Shown one piece after another: positions 41,974-50,966 of a DNA stretch of 64,000 bases. The DNA comes from Prevotella sp. P5-92 (GTDB lineage: Bacteria > Bacteroidota > Bacteroidia > Bacteroidales > Bacteroidaceae), in the NCBI RefSeq assembly GCF_002251245.1, contig NZ_NPJG01000042.1, positions 186,001 to 250,000 of the forward strand. Reading direction: 5' to 3'. A program made the position numbers and the translations under genes. The notes below the pieces were generated by a model. The model saw only the letters and a list, made by a program, of their open reading frames with translations, had not been told where the DNA came from and ran no database searches. Numbering within the stretch: the first letter of the stretch is position 1; each line of letters begins with the position of its first letter.

Positions 41974-42292
41974 ATCCCTTATTTAGGCTCAGTAGCCCAA
42001 TCGTGTTGAGGCGACTTGCAAGTCGGTCGTCCTAACGCCACAAGGACTTACTTCCTGACACCATTAGGACGTGCGTCCTGACAGCGCATGAACACTTATC
42101 CATACATCATTAGTATAGTCTGTTTACTATCAACTAATGCAAGTCAGGCAGCCAAACGTATTTAGAACTATTATTCAAGTTCTGCCAAACCTCTGTAGTT
42201 GGCAACTGCCAGTCACCACATAACTGAAAAAATGCCAAAATATTGCTTTAAGGCATTTTTTTGTTGTTTCTCTTCAAAAAAGTGGAAAATAA
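41974..42292. other. Intergenic region with short tandem and palindromic repeats
   Basis: No gene is visible. There is a perfect 12-base palindrome GACTTGCAAGTC at 42013-42024 and a 23-bp tandem pair at 42043-42065 and 42066-42088 (AGGAC...TCCTGACA), with a related partial copy just before. The AGGAC/GTCCT words form small hairpins. This is a degenerate repeat element or a structured RNA; I cannot name it. Confidence 0.55.
42043..42088 (+). repeat. 23-bp tandem repeat upstream of argR
   Basis: Two adjacent units share AGGAC, T.C.TCCTGACA and similar ends; 16 or so of 23 positions agree. Each unit can fold (AGGAC with GTCCT). Confidence 0.55.
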
Positions 42293-42324
42293 TTTGGATG
42301 TTTGCATAAATATTAATACCTTTG
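42293..42324 (+). promoter_or_regulatory. Bacteroidetes-type promoter for argR
   Basis: TTTG at 42293-42296 and TACCTTTG(C) at 42317-42324, 20 bases apart; the argR ATG is 28 bases later. This promoter may drive the whole arg/pro run. Confidence 0.75.
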
Positions 42325-42351
42325 CGGCTGAAAACGTATAAACATGCAGCA

Positions 42352-42828
42352 ATGAAGACAAAGAAAGATAGACTTGAGACTCTTAGGATGATAATCTCGA
42401 GTAGGGAAATGGGCAGTCAAGAAGAACTGCTTGTGGCTCTGCAGAAAGAAGGATTCCAGCTGACGCAGGCAACGTTGAGCCGAGACTTGAAACAGCTAAA
42501 GGTGGCAAAAGCTGCCAGCATGGGAGGAAATTATGTCTATGTGTTGCCTAATGTGGCAATGTATAAGCGTATAAGCAGTCCTGCACAGGTGAAGGAGATG
42601 ATGCAGGTGCCAGGGTTTCTTTCCATTCAGTTCTCGGGTAATATGGGTGTGATAAAGACTCGTCCGGGATATGCCAGTAGCATAGCGTATAACATAGACA
42701 ATAGTAATATACCTTATATATTAGGTACCATAGCGGGCGACGACACGATCTTTATCGTGATAAGCGAGGCCGCGTCAGAGCACGATGTAGTGTCGGCTTT
42801 GAGCAAGGTGGTGCCAAATATGTTTTAA
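42352..42828 (+). CDS. argR: Arginine repressor ArgR
   Basis: 158 residues from the ATG at 42352. The longer frame from 42322 overlaps the -7 box and is rejected. N-terminal winged helix: RLETLRMIISSREMGSQEELLVAL and FQLTQATLSRDLKQLKVAKA with the recognition SRDLK. The C-terminal oligomerisation and arginine-binding domain ends ILGTIAGDDTIFIVI, where the GDD acidic pair binds arginine. It is the first gene of the arginine operon and probably regulates it, perhaps with argB-speA. Fifty bases separate it from the GNAT gene. Confidence 0.95.
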   Translation: MKTKKDRLETLRMIISSREMGSQEELLVALQKEGFQLTQATLSRDLKQLKVAKAASMGGNYVYVLPNVAMYKRISSPAQVKEMMQVPGFLSIQFSGNMGVIKTRPGYASSIAYNIDNSNIPYILGTIAGDDTIFIVISEAASEHDVVSALSKVVPNMF

Positions 42829-42878
42829 ACAAGACGAATAAACAATAAAGAAAACAAAAAGTATATCTTCAAACAGCA

Positions 42879-43484
42879 ATGGAAGAAATTAAAGTGTTGG
42901 TAGCAGACTCTTCGCACGAGAAGTATGTTGATACCATTTTGCAGACTATAGCCGATGCGGCAAAGGTTCGCGGAACAGGAATTGCAAAACGAACACACGA
43001 ATATCTTGCCACCAAGATGAAGGAGGCAAAGGCGGTGATAGCCCTTGAAGGCGAGAACTTCGCAGGTTTTAGCTATATCGAGACATGGGGTAACAAACAA
43101 TATGTCACCACGTCAGGACTTATTGTCCATCCAGACTATCGTCATCTCGGTGTGGCAAAGAAGATAAAGGACATGACGTTTACGTTGGCACGTACCCGTT
43201 GGCCACATGCGAAGATCTTCTCACTCACCAGCGGTGCGGCAGTGATGGCGATGAACACACAGTTAGGCTATCAGCCCGTCACCTTTGCGGATCTTACCGA
43301 CGACGAGGCGTTCTGGCGCGGATGCGAAGGATGTATCAATGTGGATGTGCTGCATCGTACGGGCAGGAAGTATTGTATCTGTACAGCCATGCTCTATGAT
43401 CCAGACGAGCATCTGCCTGCAAAGATTCCTCAAGAGGTGCTTGACAGGATAAAAATCCTTGAGGCCCCTGACAATAAAGATTAG
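42879..43484 (+). CDS. GNAT-family acyltransferase in the arginine operon, probable N-acylglutamate synthase
   Basis: 201 residues. GNAT core: VIALEGENFAGFSYIETWG and GLIVHPDYRHLGVAKKIKD, with the acyl-CoA-binding RHLGVA loop (R-x-x-G-x-A), then AMNTQLGYQPV. The C-terminal part (CEGCINVDVLHRTGRKYCICTAMLY) is Cys-rich. The canonical argA or argJ is not in this window, so this enzyme is the natural candidate for the first step, acetylation or succinylation of glutamate. I recall genetic work in Bacteroides thetaiotaomicron pointing to an equivalent gene. It lies between argR and argG on the same strand. Confidence 0.75.
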   Translation: MEEIKVLVADSSHEKYVDTILQTIADAAKVRGTGIAKRTHEYLATKMKEAKAVIALEGENFAGFSYIETWGNKQYVTTSGLIVHPDYRHLGVAKKIKDMTFTLARTRWPHAKIFSLTSGAAVMAMNTQLGYQPVTFADLTDDEAFWRGCEGCINVDVLHRTGRKYCICTAMLYDPDEHLPAKIPQEVLDRIKILEAPDNKD

Positions 43485-43516
43485 TAAACAAATAGAAAGA
43501 CAAAACAATACGATAT

Positions 43517-44716
43517 ATGGCAAACAAGAAAGTAGTAGTCGCCTTCTCAGGCGGATTGGACACCTCCTATACAGTGATGAAACTGAAGGAGGATGGTTAT
43601 GATGTTTATGCTGCATGTGCCAACACTGGCGGATTCAGCGCAGAACAGTTGAAGAAAAACGAGGAGAATGCCTATAAGCTCGGCGCCGTGGCTTACGTCA
43701 CCCTCGATGTCACTCATGAATATTATGAGAAATCGTTGAAATACATGATCTTCGGAAATGTGCTCCGCAACAATTGCTATCCCATCTCGGTATCGTCAGA
43801 GCGCATCTTCCAGGCTATAGCCATCGCACGCTATGCCAAGGAGATAGGTGCCGATGCCATAGCACATGGTTCTACGGGTGCAGGTAACGACCAGATACGT
43901 TTTGACATGACATTCCTCGTGATGGCTCCGGGTGTGGAGATTATCACCCTTACTCGCGACAAGAAACTTACCCGTAAGGAAGAGGTGGACTATCTCAACG
44001 AACATGGCTTCTTTGCCGACTTCACCAAGTTGAAGTACTCGTATAATGTGGGTATATGGGGAACAAGTATCTGTGGCGGCGAGCTGCTCGACCCGACACA
44101 GGGCTTGCCTGAGGAGGCATACTTGAAGCATGTCACCGCCGAGGAGAAGGAAGCTACACTGAAGATTACTTTTGACAAGGGCGAGATAGTGGCCGTCAAT
44201 GGCGAGAAGTTTGACGACAAGGTGGCTGCTATCCAGAAGATTGAGGAGATAGGAGCGTCTTACGCCATCGGCCGTGATGCTAATGTGGGCGACACCATTA
44301 TCGGCATAAAGGGGCGCGTGGGCTTTGAGGCAGCGGCACCGAAGCTCATCATCGAGGCCCATCGTCTGCTTGAGAAATCGACCCTCAGCAAGTGGCAGCA
44401 ATACTGGAAAGACCAGGTGGCAAACTGGTATGGCATGTTCCTCCACGAGAGTCAGTATCTGGAACCAGTGATGCCGGATATCGAGGCTATGCTCACCTCT
44501 TCGCAGCGCAATGTCACAGGAACGGCAATCCTCAAGCTCCGTCCTTATGGATTCGAAACCGTGGGTATTGACTCCGACAACGATCTCACCAAGTCAAAGC
44601 TTGGCGAATATGGCGAGACACAGACCGGCTGGACCGCTGATGAGGCTAAAGGCTTTATCAAGGTGTCGAGCACACCGCTCAGGGTTTATTACGGCATTCA
44701 TCCGAATGAGAGATAA
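43517..44716 (+). CDS. argG: Argininosuccinate synthase
   Basis: Joins citrulline and aspartate with ATP to give argininosuccinate. 399 residues. The P-loop-like VVVAFSGGLDTSYTVMKL starts at residue 5, and AHGSTGAGNDQIRFDMTF is the conserved substrate motif. The GIWGTSICGG and YYGIHPNER segments are also typical. It is followed by a small PspC gene and then argC. The product is lysed by argH, which is not in the window. Confidence 0.96.
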   Translation: MANKKVVVAFSGGLDTSYTVMKLKEDGYDVYAACANTGGFSAEQLKKNEENAYKLGAVAYVTLDVTHEYYEKSLKYMIFGNVLRNNCYPISVSSERIFQAIAIARYAKEIGADAIAHGSTGAGNDQIRFDMTFLVMAPGVEIITLTRDKKLTRKEEVDYLNEHGFFADFTKLKYSYNVGIWGTSICGGELLDPTQGLPEEAYLKHVTAEEKEATLKITFDKGEIVAVNGEKFDDKVAAIQKIEEIGASYAIGRDANVGDTIIGIKGRVGFEAAAPKLIIEAHRLLEKSTLSKWQQYWKDQVANWYGMFLHESQYLEPVMPDIEAMLTSSQRNVTGTAILKLRPYGFETVGIDSDNDLTKSKLGEYGETQTGWTADEAKGFIKVSSTPLRVYYGIHPNER

Positions 44717-44773
44717 TACCTGAGGAGAGGGTAATACCATAAAATTAGGAAAGAACAATAAACTAAAATAAAT

Positions 44774-44971
44774 ATGTTTATGAACAAGAAATTTTATTTG
44801 TCAGACACTGACAAGAAGATAGGCGGCGTATGCGGTGGCCTCGCAGAGTATTTCGGCATTGATTCTCTTATCATGAGACTTGCCTTTGTTGCCCTCATCC
44901 TCGGATGGGGCTCAGGCTTACTGCTTTATCTGTTGTTGTGGGTTCTTGCACCAAAGAAGGGAATACTGTAA
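44774..44971 (+). CDS. PspC-domain small membrane protein
   Basis: 65 residues (63 if started at the second ATG, 44780). KKFYLSDTDKKIGGVCGGLAEY and FGIDSLIMRLAFVALIL are the PspC signature, with one membrane helix and a LLYLLLWVLAPKK end. In E. coli PspC is part of the phage-shock membrane stress response; Bacteroidetes have many stand-alone PspC proteins. It is inserted between argG and argC with 2 bases before argC, so it is co-transcribed with arginine genes. Confidence 0.9.
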   Translation: MFMNKKFYLSDTDKKIGGVCGGLAEYFGIDSLIMRLAFVALILGWGSGLLLYLLLWVLAPKKGIL

Positions 44972-44973
44972 AA

Positions 44974-45942
44974 ATGGTACGAGTAGGAATATTGGGAGCA
45001 GCGGGATATACGGGCGGTGAACTCATCCGCCTGCTGCTCAACCACCCCGAGGCTGAGATAGTGTTTGCCAATTCGGAGAGCAACGCAGGCAATCCCGTTG
45101 CCGATGTTCATGAGGGACTCTATGGAGATACAGAATTGTGTTTCACGTCAGAGATGCCCTTTGACAGTGTCGATGTCGTGTTCTTCTGTTTTGGACATGG
45201 CAAGAGCGAGGCATTTCTCAAGGAACATTCCATACCGGAGAATGTGAAGATAGTCGATCTTGCGCAAGACTTCCGCCTGGAAGCCCCAGGTCACGATTAT
45301 GTGTATGGCCTTCCCGAAATCAACAAGGAACGAATTGCGAAAGCACAGCATGTGGCCAATCCAGGGTGTTTCGCCACTTGCATACAGCTCGGCCTCCTTC
45401 CTGCTGCAAGCATGGGACTCATTAAGGGCTCAGTGGCAGTAAACGCCATCACAGGAAGTACGGGAGCAGGTCAGAAAGCTACTGCCACCACTCACTTCTC
45501 GTGGCGAAACAATAATATGAGCATCTACAAGGCGTTCACCCATCAGCATGTGCCAGAGATAAGACAGAGTCTAAGGCAAGTGCAGGGACATCTTGATGCC
45601 GACATAGATTTTATTCCATATCGAGGCGACTTCTCACGCGGCATATTCGCTACGGAAGTAATTAAGACCGACCGCCCGTTGGAAGAGATAGTCGAGGCCT
45701 ACAAGGCCTTCTATCGCGATGCACGCTTCACGCATTATGTTGACAAGGCAATAGACATGAAGCAAGTGGTCAACACCAACAAGGCCCTTGTTCATTGCGA
45801 CAAGTATGGCGATAAACTCCTCGTCACCTCTACTATCGACAATCTGCTGAAGGGTGCCGTGGGCCAAGCCGTGCAGAATATGAACATCATGTTTGGTCTT
45901 GATGAGGCTACTGGCCTGAACCTCAAATCATCTGCATTCTAA
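44974..45942 (+). CDS. argC: N-acetyl-gamma-glutamyl-phosphate reductase
   Basis: NADPH reduction of the ArgB product. 322 residues from the ATG at 44974; the longer frame overlaps the PspC gene. VRVGILGAAGYTGGELIRLL is the Rossmann start, and ANPGCFATCIQLGLLP carries the catalytic Cys. The later HQHVPEIRQSL and HFSWRNNN are typical of the dimerisation domain. The acyl group could be acetyl or succinyl. argD follows after 12 bases. Confidence 0.96.
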   Translation: MVRVGILGAAGYTGGELIRLLLNHPEAEIVFANSESNAGNPVADVHEGLYGDTELCFTSEMPFDSVDVVFFCFGHGKSEAFLKEHSIPENVKIVDLAQDFRLEAPGHDYVYGLPEINKERIAKAQHVANPGCFATCIQLGLLPAASMGLIKGSVAVNAITGSTGAGQKATATTHFSWRNNNMSIYKAFTHQHVPEIRQSLRQVQGHLDADIDFIPYRGDFSRGIFATEVIKTDRPLEEIVEAYKAFYRDARFTHYVDKAIDMKQVVNTNKALVHCDKYGDKLLVTSTIDNLLKGAVGQAVQNMNIMFGLDEATGLNLKSSAF

Positions 45943-45954
45943 TAAATATTGAAA

Positions 45955-47097
45955 ATGAATTTATTCGACGTATATCCATTATTTGACATAAACATCGTTA
46001 AAGGCAAAGGCTGCAATGTATGGGACGACAAAGGCCAGGAATATCTTGACCTCTATGGAGGACATGCAGTGATAAGCATTGGCCATTGCCATCCGCATTA
46101 TGTTGACATGATGACCAAGCAGATGAACATGCTTGGATTCTACTCTAACTCAGTCGTCAATAAGTTGCAGCAACAGCTGGCTGAGAGACTCGGAAAGGCT
46201 TGCGGCTACGACGACTACCAGCTCTTCCTCATCAATAGTGGTGCGGAGGCAAACGAGAACGCACTGAAATTAGCTTCATTCACAAATGGTCGCAAGCGTG
46301 TGCTCTCTGCTGTGAAAGCATTCCACGGACGCACATCTTTGGCTGTCGAGGTGACCAACAATCCAAAGATTATTGCCCCCATTAACGATGGTGGCCATGT
46401 GACCTATCTTCCGCTCAACGACCTCGAGGCATGGGAGAAGGAACTCGCCAAGGGTGATGTCTGTGCCTGCATCATCGAGTGCATACAGGGAGTGGGAGGT
46501 ATAAAACTGGCGACAAAAGAGTTTGCACAAGGCCTGCAGGCTGCCTGCAAGAAATATGGAACAGTGCTCGTCTGCGACGAGATACAATGCGGATATGGAC
46601 GCAGCGGAAAGTTCTTTGCTCATCAGTGGCTCGACATCCGTCCAGATATCATCACTTGCGCAAAGGGCATAGGCAACGGATTCCCAATGGGTGCCGTTCT
46701 CATCTCGCCCGACTTCAAACCGGAATACGGACAGCTTGGTACCACCTTCGGCGGCAACCATCTTGCATGTACCGCTGCCCTGGCAGTGCTCGACGTGATG
46801 GAGCAGGAAGATCTCGTCAACAATGTGCACGAAGTAGGCGAATATTTGCTCAAGAAACTCATCGAGTTGCAACAGAGAGAGAAGCATATCACCGACGTCC
46901 GTGGACGTGGCCTCATGATTGGTGTCGAGCTCGACATGCCGCATAAGGATATACGTTCTCGCCTCCTTTTCGACGACCACATCTTCACTGGATGCGCATC
47001 CACAAACATCCTGCGACTGCTGCCTCCACTCTGTTTCTCAAAGGAGATGGCAGACATCTTCGTGGAGAAACTGGCAGGGGAACTGAAAAGAATCTAA
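45955..47097 (+). CDS. argD: Acetylornithine/succinylornithine aminotransferase
   Basis: PLP enzyme making N-acylornithine. 380 residues from the ATG at 45955; a TTG two codons earlier is less likely. DLYGGHAVISIGHCHPHY, NSGAEANENALKLA, CDEIQCGYGRSG and the PLP lysine in ITCAKGIGNGFPMG are class III aminotransferase hallmarks. It follows argC by 12 bases and precedes proC by 55. In many bacteria the same enzyme also works in lysine synthesis. Confidence 0.95.
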   Translation: MNLFDVYPLFDINIVKGKGCNVWDDKGQEYLDLYGGHAVISIGHCHPHYVDMMTKQMNMLGFYSNSVVNKLQQQLAERLGKACGYDDYQLFLINSGAEANENALKLASFTNGRKRVLSAVKAFHGRTSLAVEVTNNPKIIAPINDGGHVTYLPLNDLEAWEKELAKGDVCACIIECIQGVGGIKLATKEFAQGLQAACKKYGTVLVCDEIQCGYGRSGKFFAHQWLDIRPDIITCAKGIGNGFPMGAVLISPDFKPEYGQLGTTFGGNHLACTAALAVLDVMEQEDLVNNVHEVGEYLLKKLIELQQREKHITDVRGRGLMIGVELDMPHKDIRSRLLFDDHIFTGCASTNILRLLPPLCFSKEMADIFVEKLAGELKRI

Positions 47098-47152
47098 GGC
47101 CGAAATGGAATGAAAAATAGTGAATACAGGGTTTAATTAATATACATTTATT

Positions 47153-47947
47153 ATGAAAGTATCTGTTATTGGTGCAGGCGCCATGGGAGGTGCCATAGTA
47201 GAAGGACTGCTGAAGAGCGATTTCGCTAAGAACTCAGACATCACTGTTGCCGACCCCTCGCAAAAGGTCATTGACCATTTCGCCGAGGCCGGAGTCAGCG
47301 TCACCACAGACAACAGCATTGCTGCAGAGTCGGCCGATATAGTTAATGTGGTGGTAAAACCATGGCTTGTAGAAAAGGTGTTGCGAGACATAAAAAACTC
47401 GCTAAACTATAAGAAACAAGTTCTCGTGGTAGTGGCTGCAGGAGTGGCTTCTGCGAATATTAAGGAATGGCTTGCGAAAGACGGCGAAGAGATGATTCCT
47501 TTCTTCCTCGTGATACCGAACATTGCCATTGCACTGCTTAGTTCAATGACTTTCATAGTACCTGCCAACGCAAAACCGGAAAATATCGCCCTCATAAAGG
47601 AGATGTATGGCAGTATGGGCGAAGTGCTTGTCGTGGATGAACAACATCTTGCTGCTGGAACCACCTTAGCCTCTTGTGGCATCGCCTATGCCATGCGCTA
47701 TGTGCGTGCAGCATCGGAGGGTGGCGTGGAAATCGGCTTCAAGGCAGACGATGCAAAGAACATCGTGCTGCAGACCATAAAGGGTGCCGTAGAACTGTTG
47801 CAAGCTACTGGCGAACATCCTGAGGCGGCCATCGACAAGGTGACAACACCAGGCGGCGTCACCATTCGTGGTCTCAACGAGATGGAACATGCCGGTTTTA
47901 CCAGCGCAGTCATCCGTGGCCTCAAGGCGGGATTGTCAAGTAAATAA
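47153..47947 (+). CDS. proC: Pyrroline-5-carboxylate reductase
   Basis: Last step of proline synthesis, NAD(P)H-dependent. 264 residues. Rossmann start KVSVIGAGAMGGAIVEGLL, the VKPWLVEKVL segment of the family, VIPNIAIALLSSM, and TTPGGVTIRGLNEME, which is the conserved C-terminal signature. It lies between the arginine genes and the XRE-cupin regulator, all on one strand, and links to proB-proA 2.3 kb downstream. Confidence 0.95.
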   Translation: MKVSVIGAGAMGGAIVEGLLKSDFAKNSDITVADPSQKVIDHFAEAGVSVTTDNSIAAESADIVNVVVKPWLVEKVLRDIKNSLNYKKQVLVVVAAGVASANIKEWLAKDGEEMIPFFLVIPNIAIALLSSMTFIVPANAKPENIALIKEMYGSMGEVLVVDEQHLAAGTTLASCGIAYAMRYVRAASEGGVEIGFKADDAKNIVLQTIKGAVELLQATGEHPEAAIDKVTTPGGVTIRGLNEMEHAGFTSAVIRGLKAGLSSK

Positions 47948-47984
47948 CAATGTGAGTGATATAAAACTTGAAATATCATACAAT

Positions 47985-48539
47985 ATGAACGATGCAATTC
48001 AACAAATAGGAGAAAGACTTCGTGGACTGCGCGATGTTCTCGACATACCTGTCGAGGATATCGCGCAGCTATGCGATTTAGATATTGACACATATCTGAA
48101 GATGGAAGAGGGCGAGGGAGAACTGTCAATCAGCAACTTGCAAAAAATATCAAAGCAGTATGGCATAGCCCTCGATGTGCTGCTCTTTGGCGAAGAACCA
48201 CACATGAGCCAATATTTCCTAACCCGCAACGGACAGGGCATGAGCGTGGAACGTCGCAAGGAGTACAAATACCAGAGTCTTGCCAGCGGATTCCGTGGAC
48301 GCACAGCCGACCCGTTTATGGTGACGGTGGAGCCTAAACCAGACAATCATACGTTGCATGCCAATTCCCACCAGGGACAGGAGTTCAACTTCGTGACTGA
48401 AGGCAGACTCGAACTCACCATTGGCAAGAAGACTCTTGTATTGAATCCCGGTGACAGCATCTATTTCGATGCCACACAGCCTCACTGTATGCGTGCTCTT
48501 GACAATGCTCCAGTGAAATTCCTCGCCATTATCTTTTAA
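47985..48539 (+). CDS. XRE helix-turn-helix + cupin transcriptional regulator
   Basis: 184 residues from the ATG at 47985. The N-terminal HTH covers about residues 8-62 (IGERLRGLRDVLDIPVEDIA, QLCDLDIDTYLKMEEG, ISNLQKISKQYGI). The C-terminal cupin shows SHQGQEFNFVTEGRLELTIG and LNPGDSIYFDATQPHCMRAL. This HTH-cupin form often controls the gene next to it, here an acyl-CoA synthetase 13 bases downstream. The cupin may sense a small molecule such as an organic acid or CoA ester. Target and ligand are inference. Confidence 0.88.
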   Translation: MNDAIQQIGERLRGLRDVLDIPVEDIAQLCDLDIDTYLKMEEGEGELSISNLQKISKQYGIALDVLLFGEEPHMSQYFLTRNGQGMSVERRKEYKYQSLASGFRGRTADPFMVTVEPKPDNHTLHANSHQGQEFNFVTEGRLELTIGKKTLVLNPGDSIYFDATQPHCMRALDNAPVKFLAIIF

Positions 48540-48552
48540 CACAGAAAAACCC

Positions 48553-50208
48553 ATGATCGAAAGATTCCTAAAACAGACGACATTCGTTTCTCAGGAGGAC
48601 TACGAGAAAAACCTCAAATTCATCATTCCTGAACATTTCAACTTCGCCTACGACGTGATGGACGAGTGGGCGAAGGAAAAACCAGAAAAACTTGCCCTGC
48701 TATGGACAAACGACGAGGGAGAGTGTATCCGCTTTTCATTCAAGGACATCAAGGAGCAAAGCGATCGTGCAGCTGCCTATTTCATGAGCCTCGGCATCGG
48801 TCGTGGAGACATGGTGATGCTCATACTCAAGCGTCGTTATGAGTTCTGGCTTGCCATGCTTGCACTGCACAAGATTGGTGCCGTGGCAATACCTGCCACC
48901 CACATGCTTACTACTCACGACATCGTATATCGTAACAACCGCGCCGGAGTAAAGGCTATCATCTGCGCCGGTGAGGAGTATATAATGCAACAGGTGAAGG
49001 GCTCTCTGGTTGATAGTCCCACGCTTGAGACTCTCCTATCCGTAGGCCCTAAGCAGGAGGATGGCTTCCATGACTGGCATAAGGAATGGAACGATGCACC
49101 AGCATTTGTCCGTCCTGAAAAGAACGACAACGACGATACCATGCTCATGTATTTCACATCAGGCACCAGCGGCGAACCTAAGATGGTGGCGCATGACTTC
49201 CTCTACGCTTTGGGACACCTCACCACAGGAGTTTATTGGCACAACCTCAGCGAAGACAGCATCCATCTCACCGTGGCTGACACCGGCTGGGGTAAGGCAG
49301 TATGGGGAAAGTTCTACGGACAGTGGTTTGCAGGTGCTGCAGTCTTTGTCTTCGACCATGAAAAGTTCACTGCCGACAAGATACTTCGTCAGATAGAGCG
49401 TTATCGCATCACGTCGTTCTGTGCTCCGCCTACTGTATATCGTTTCCTTATCCACGAGGACTTTTCACATTACGACCTCTCGTCGCTTCGCTATTGTTGC
49501 ACAGCCGGTGAAGCTCTCAATCCCGCTGTTTTCGACAAGTTCAAACAGCTTACGGGCATTTCGCTCATGGAGGGTTTTGGACAGACCGAGACTACCATGA
49601 CTCTTGGCACCATGCCTTGGACCACACCCAAGCCAGGCTCGATGGGACTGCCCAACCCACAGTATGACATAGACCTAATCAAGCCCGACGGCACACCTTG
49701 TGAAGACGGCGAGAAGGGTGAGATTGTGGTGCGTGTAGGCAATGACAAACCCGTCGGTCTTTTCAAGTATTACTATCGCGACGAGGAACTCACCCACAAC
49801 GTATGGCACGACGGACTTTACCATACTGGCGACGTGGCTTGGCGCGACGAGGATGGCTACTATTGGTTTGAAGGACGCATCGACGATGTCATCAAGTCAA
49901 GTGGCTACCGCATAGGCCCGTTTGAGGTAGAGAGCGCCCTCATGACTCATCCTGCAGTGGTGGAGTGTGCTATCACGGGTGTTCCTGACGAAATCCGCGG
50001 CATGGTGGTAAAGGCTACCGTAGTGCTTCATAACGATTGGAAATCAAAGGCTGGAGACTCTCTTGTAAAAGAACTGCAGGAACATGTCAAGCATGTCACC
50101 GCACCATATAAATATCCACGAATCATTGAGTTCGTCGAGGAGTTGCCAAAGACCATCAGCGGCAAGATTAGACGAGTGGAAATAAGAGAAAAAGACAATA
50201 AGAAATGA
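48553..50208 (+). CDS. AMP-forming acyl-CoA synthetase
   Basis: 551 residues of the ANL superfamily. MYFTSGTSGEPKMVAHDF is the ATP-binding P-loop, FGQTETT the A5 motif, YHTGDVAWRDEDGYYWFEGR the hinge region, and KTISGKIRRVEIRE carries the catalytic C-terminal lysine. The overall sequence resembles short- to medium-chain acyl-CoA ligases (acetate/benzoate types); the acid is unknown. It is paired with the XRE-cupin gene 13 bases upstream and overlaps proB by 4 bases, so it sits inside a proline operon. Confidence 0.9.
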   Translation: MIERFLKQTTFVSQEDYEKNLKFIIPEHFNFAYDVMDEWAKEKPEKLALLWTNDEGECIRFSFKDIKEQSDRAAAYFMSLGIGRGDMVMLILKRRYEFWLAMLALHKIGAVAIPATHMLTTHDIVYRNNRAGVKAIICAGEEYIMQQVKGSLVDSPTLETLLSVGPKQEDGFHDWHKEWNDAPAFVRPEKNDNDDTMLMYFTSGTSGEPKMVAHDFLYALGHLTTGVYWHNLSEDSIHLTVADTGWGKAVWGKFYGQWFAGAAVFVFDHEKFTADKILRQIERYRITSFCAPPTVYRFLIHEDFSHYDLSSLRYCCTAGEALNPAVFDKFKQLTGISLMEGFGQTETTMTLGTMPWTTPKPGSMGLPNPQYDIDLIKPDGTPCEDGEKGEIVVRVGNDKPVGLFKYYYRDEELTHNVWHDGLYHTGDVAWRDEDGYYWFEGRIDDVIKSSGYRIGPFEVESALMTHPAVVECAITGVPDEIRGMVVKATVVLHNDWKSKAGDSLVKELQEHVKHVTAPYKYPRIIEFVEELPKTISGKIRRVEIREKDNKK

Positions 50209-50966
50209 GAATAGTTGTAAAGGTGGGCAGCAATGTGCTCACACGGCATGATGGTCATCTCGACATCACCCGCATGTCTGCCATCATCGACCAGATAGCA
50301 TGGCTTAAGAGACAGAACCACGAGGTGATACTCGTGTCGTCAGGAGCGGTGGCTTGCGGACGTCGTGAGCTGATGGTTGATCATGATCTTGATACTGTGG
50401 AACAGCGTCAGCTCTTCTCTGCCTTGGGTCAGGTGAAGCTAATAGGATTATATTATGACCTTTTCCGGGAGCATAATATGCACATAGGGCAGATACTTAC
50501 AATGAAGGAAAACTTTGAACCTGGAGAGCAGTTCGAGAACCAGCGTGCCTGTATGCGTGTGATGCTCGAAAACGATGTTATTCCTATAGTGAACGAGAAC
50601 GACACTGTCAGTGTTACCGAACTGATGTTCACCGACAACGATGAACTCTCGGGACTCATAGCGCAAATGATGGAGGCCGACATGCTTGTCTTGTTGAGCA
50701 ATATCGACGGCATCTATACTGGCAACCCCACTGACCCGCAGTCTGAACTTATTCCTCGTGTGGCTCTTGGTCGCGACCTGAGCGAGTATATACAATCCAC
50801 TAAGAGCTCGGCCGGACGTGGTGGCATGGTATCAAAATATACCACTGCTTCGCGCGTGCAACAGGCTGGTATTAGGGTGGTAATAGCCAATGGTGAGCGG
50901 GAGAATATCCTCGTAGATTTAATATCAAATAAAGAAAATACTCCACATACGGAGTTTGAAATATGA
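50205..50966 (+). CDS. proB: Glutamate 5-kinase, short form without PUA domain
   Basis: First step of proline synthesis. 253 residues. [46 protein letters not shown] and [13 protein letters not shown] are the amino-acid-kinase motifs, and [15 protein letters not shown] carries the GxGGMxxK motif. The protein ends after this domain, so the RNA-binding-like PUA domain found in the 367-residue E. coli enzyme is absent. The start overlaps the synthetase stop by 4 bases, and the stop overlaps the proA start by 4. Confidence 0.93.
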   Translation: MRIVVKVGSNVLTRHDGHLDITRMSAIIDQIAWLKRQNHEVILVSSGAVACGRRELMVDHDLDTVEQRQLFSALGQVKLIGLYYDLFREHNMHIGQILTMKENFEPGEQFENQRACMRVMLENDVIPIVNENDTVSVTELMFTDNDELSGLIAQMMEADMLVLLSNIDGIYTGNPTDPQSELIPRVALGRDLSEYIQSTKSSAGRGGMVSKYTTASRVQQAGIRVVIANGERENILVDLISNKENTPHTEFEI

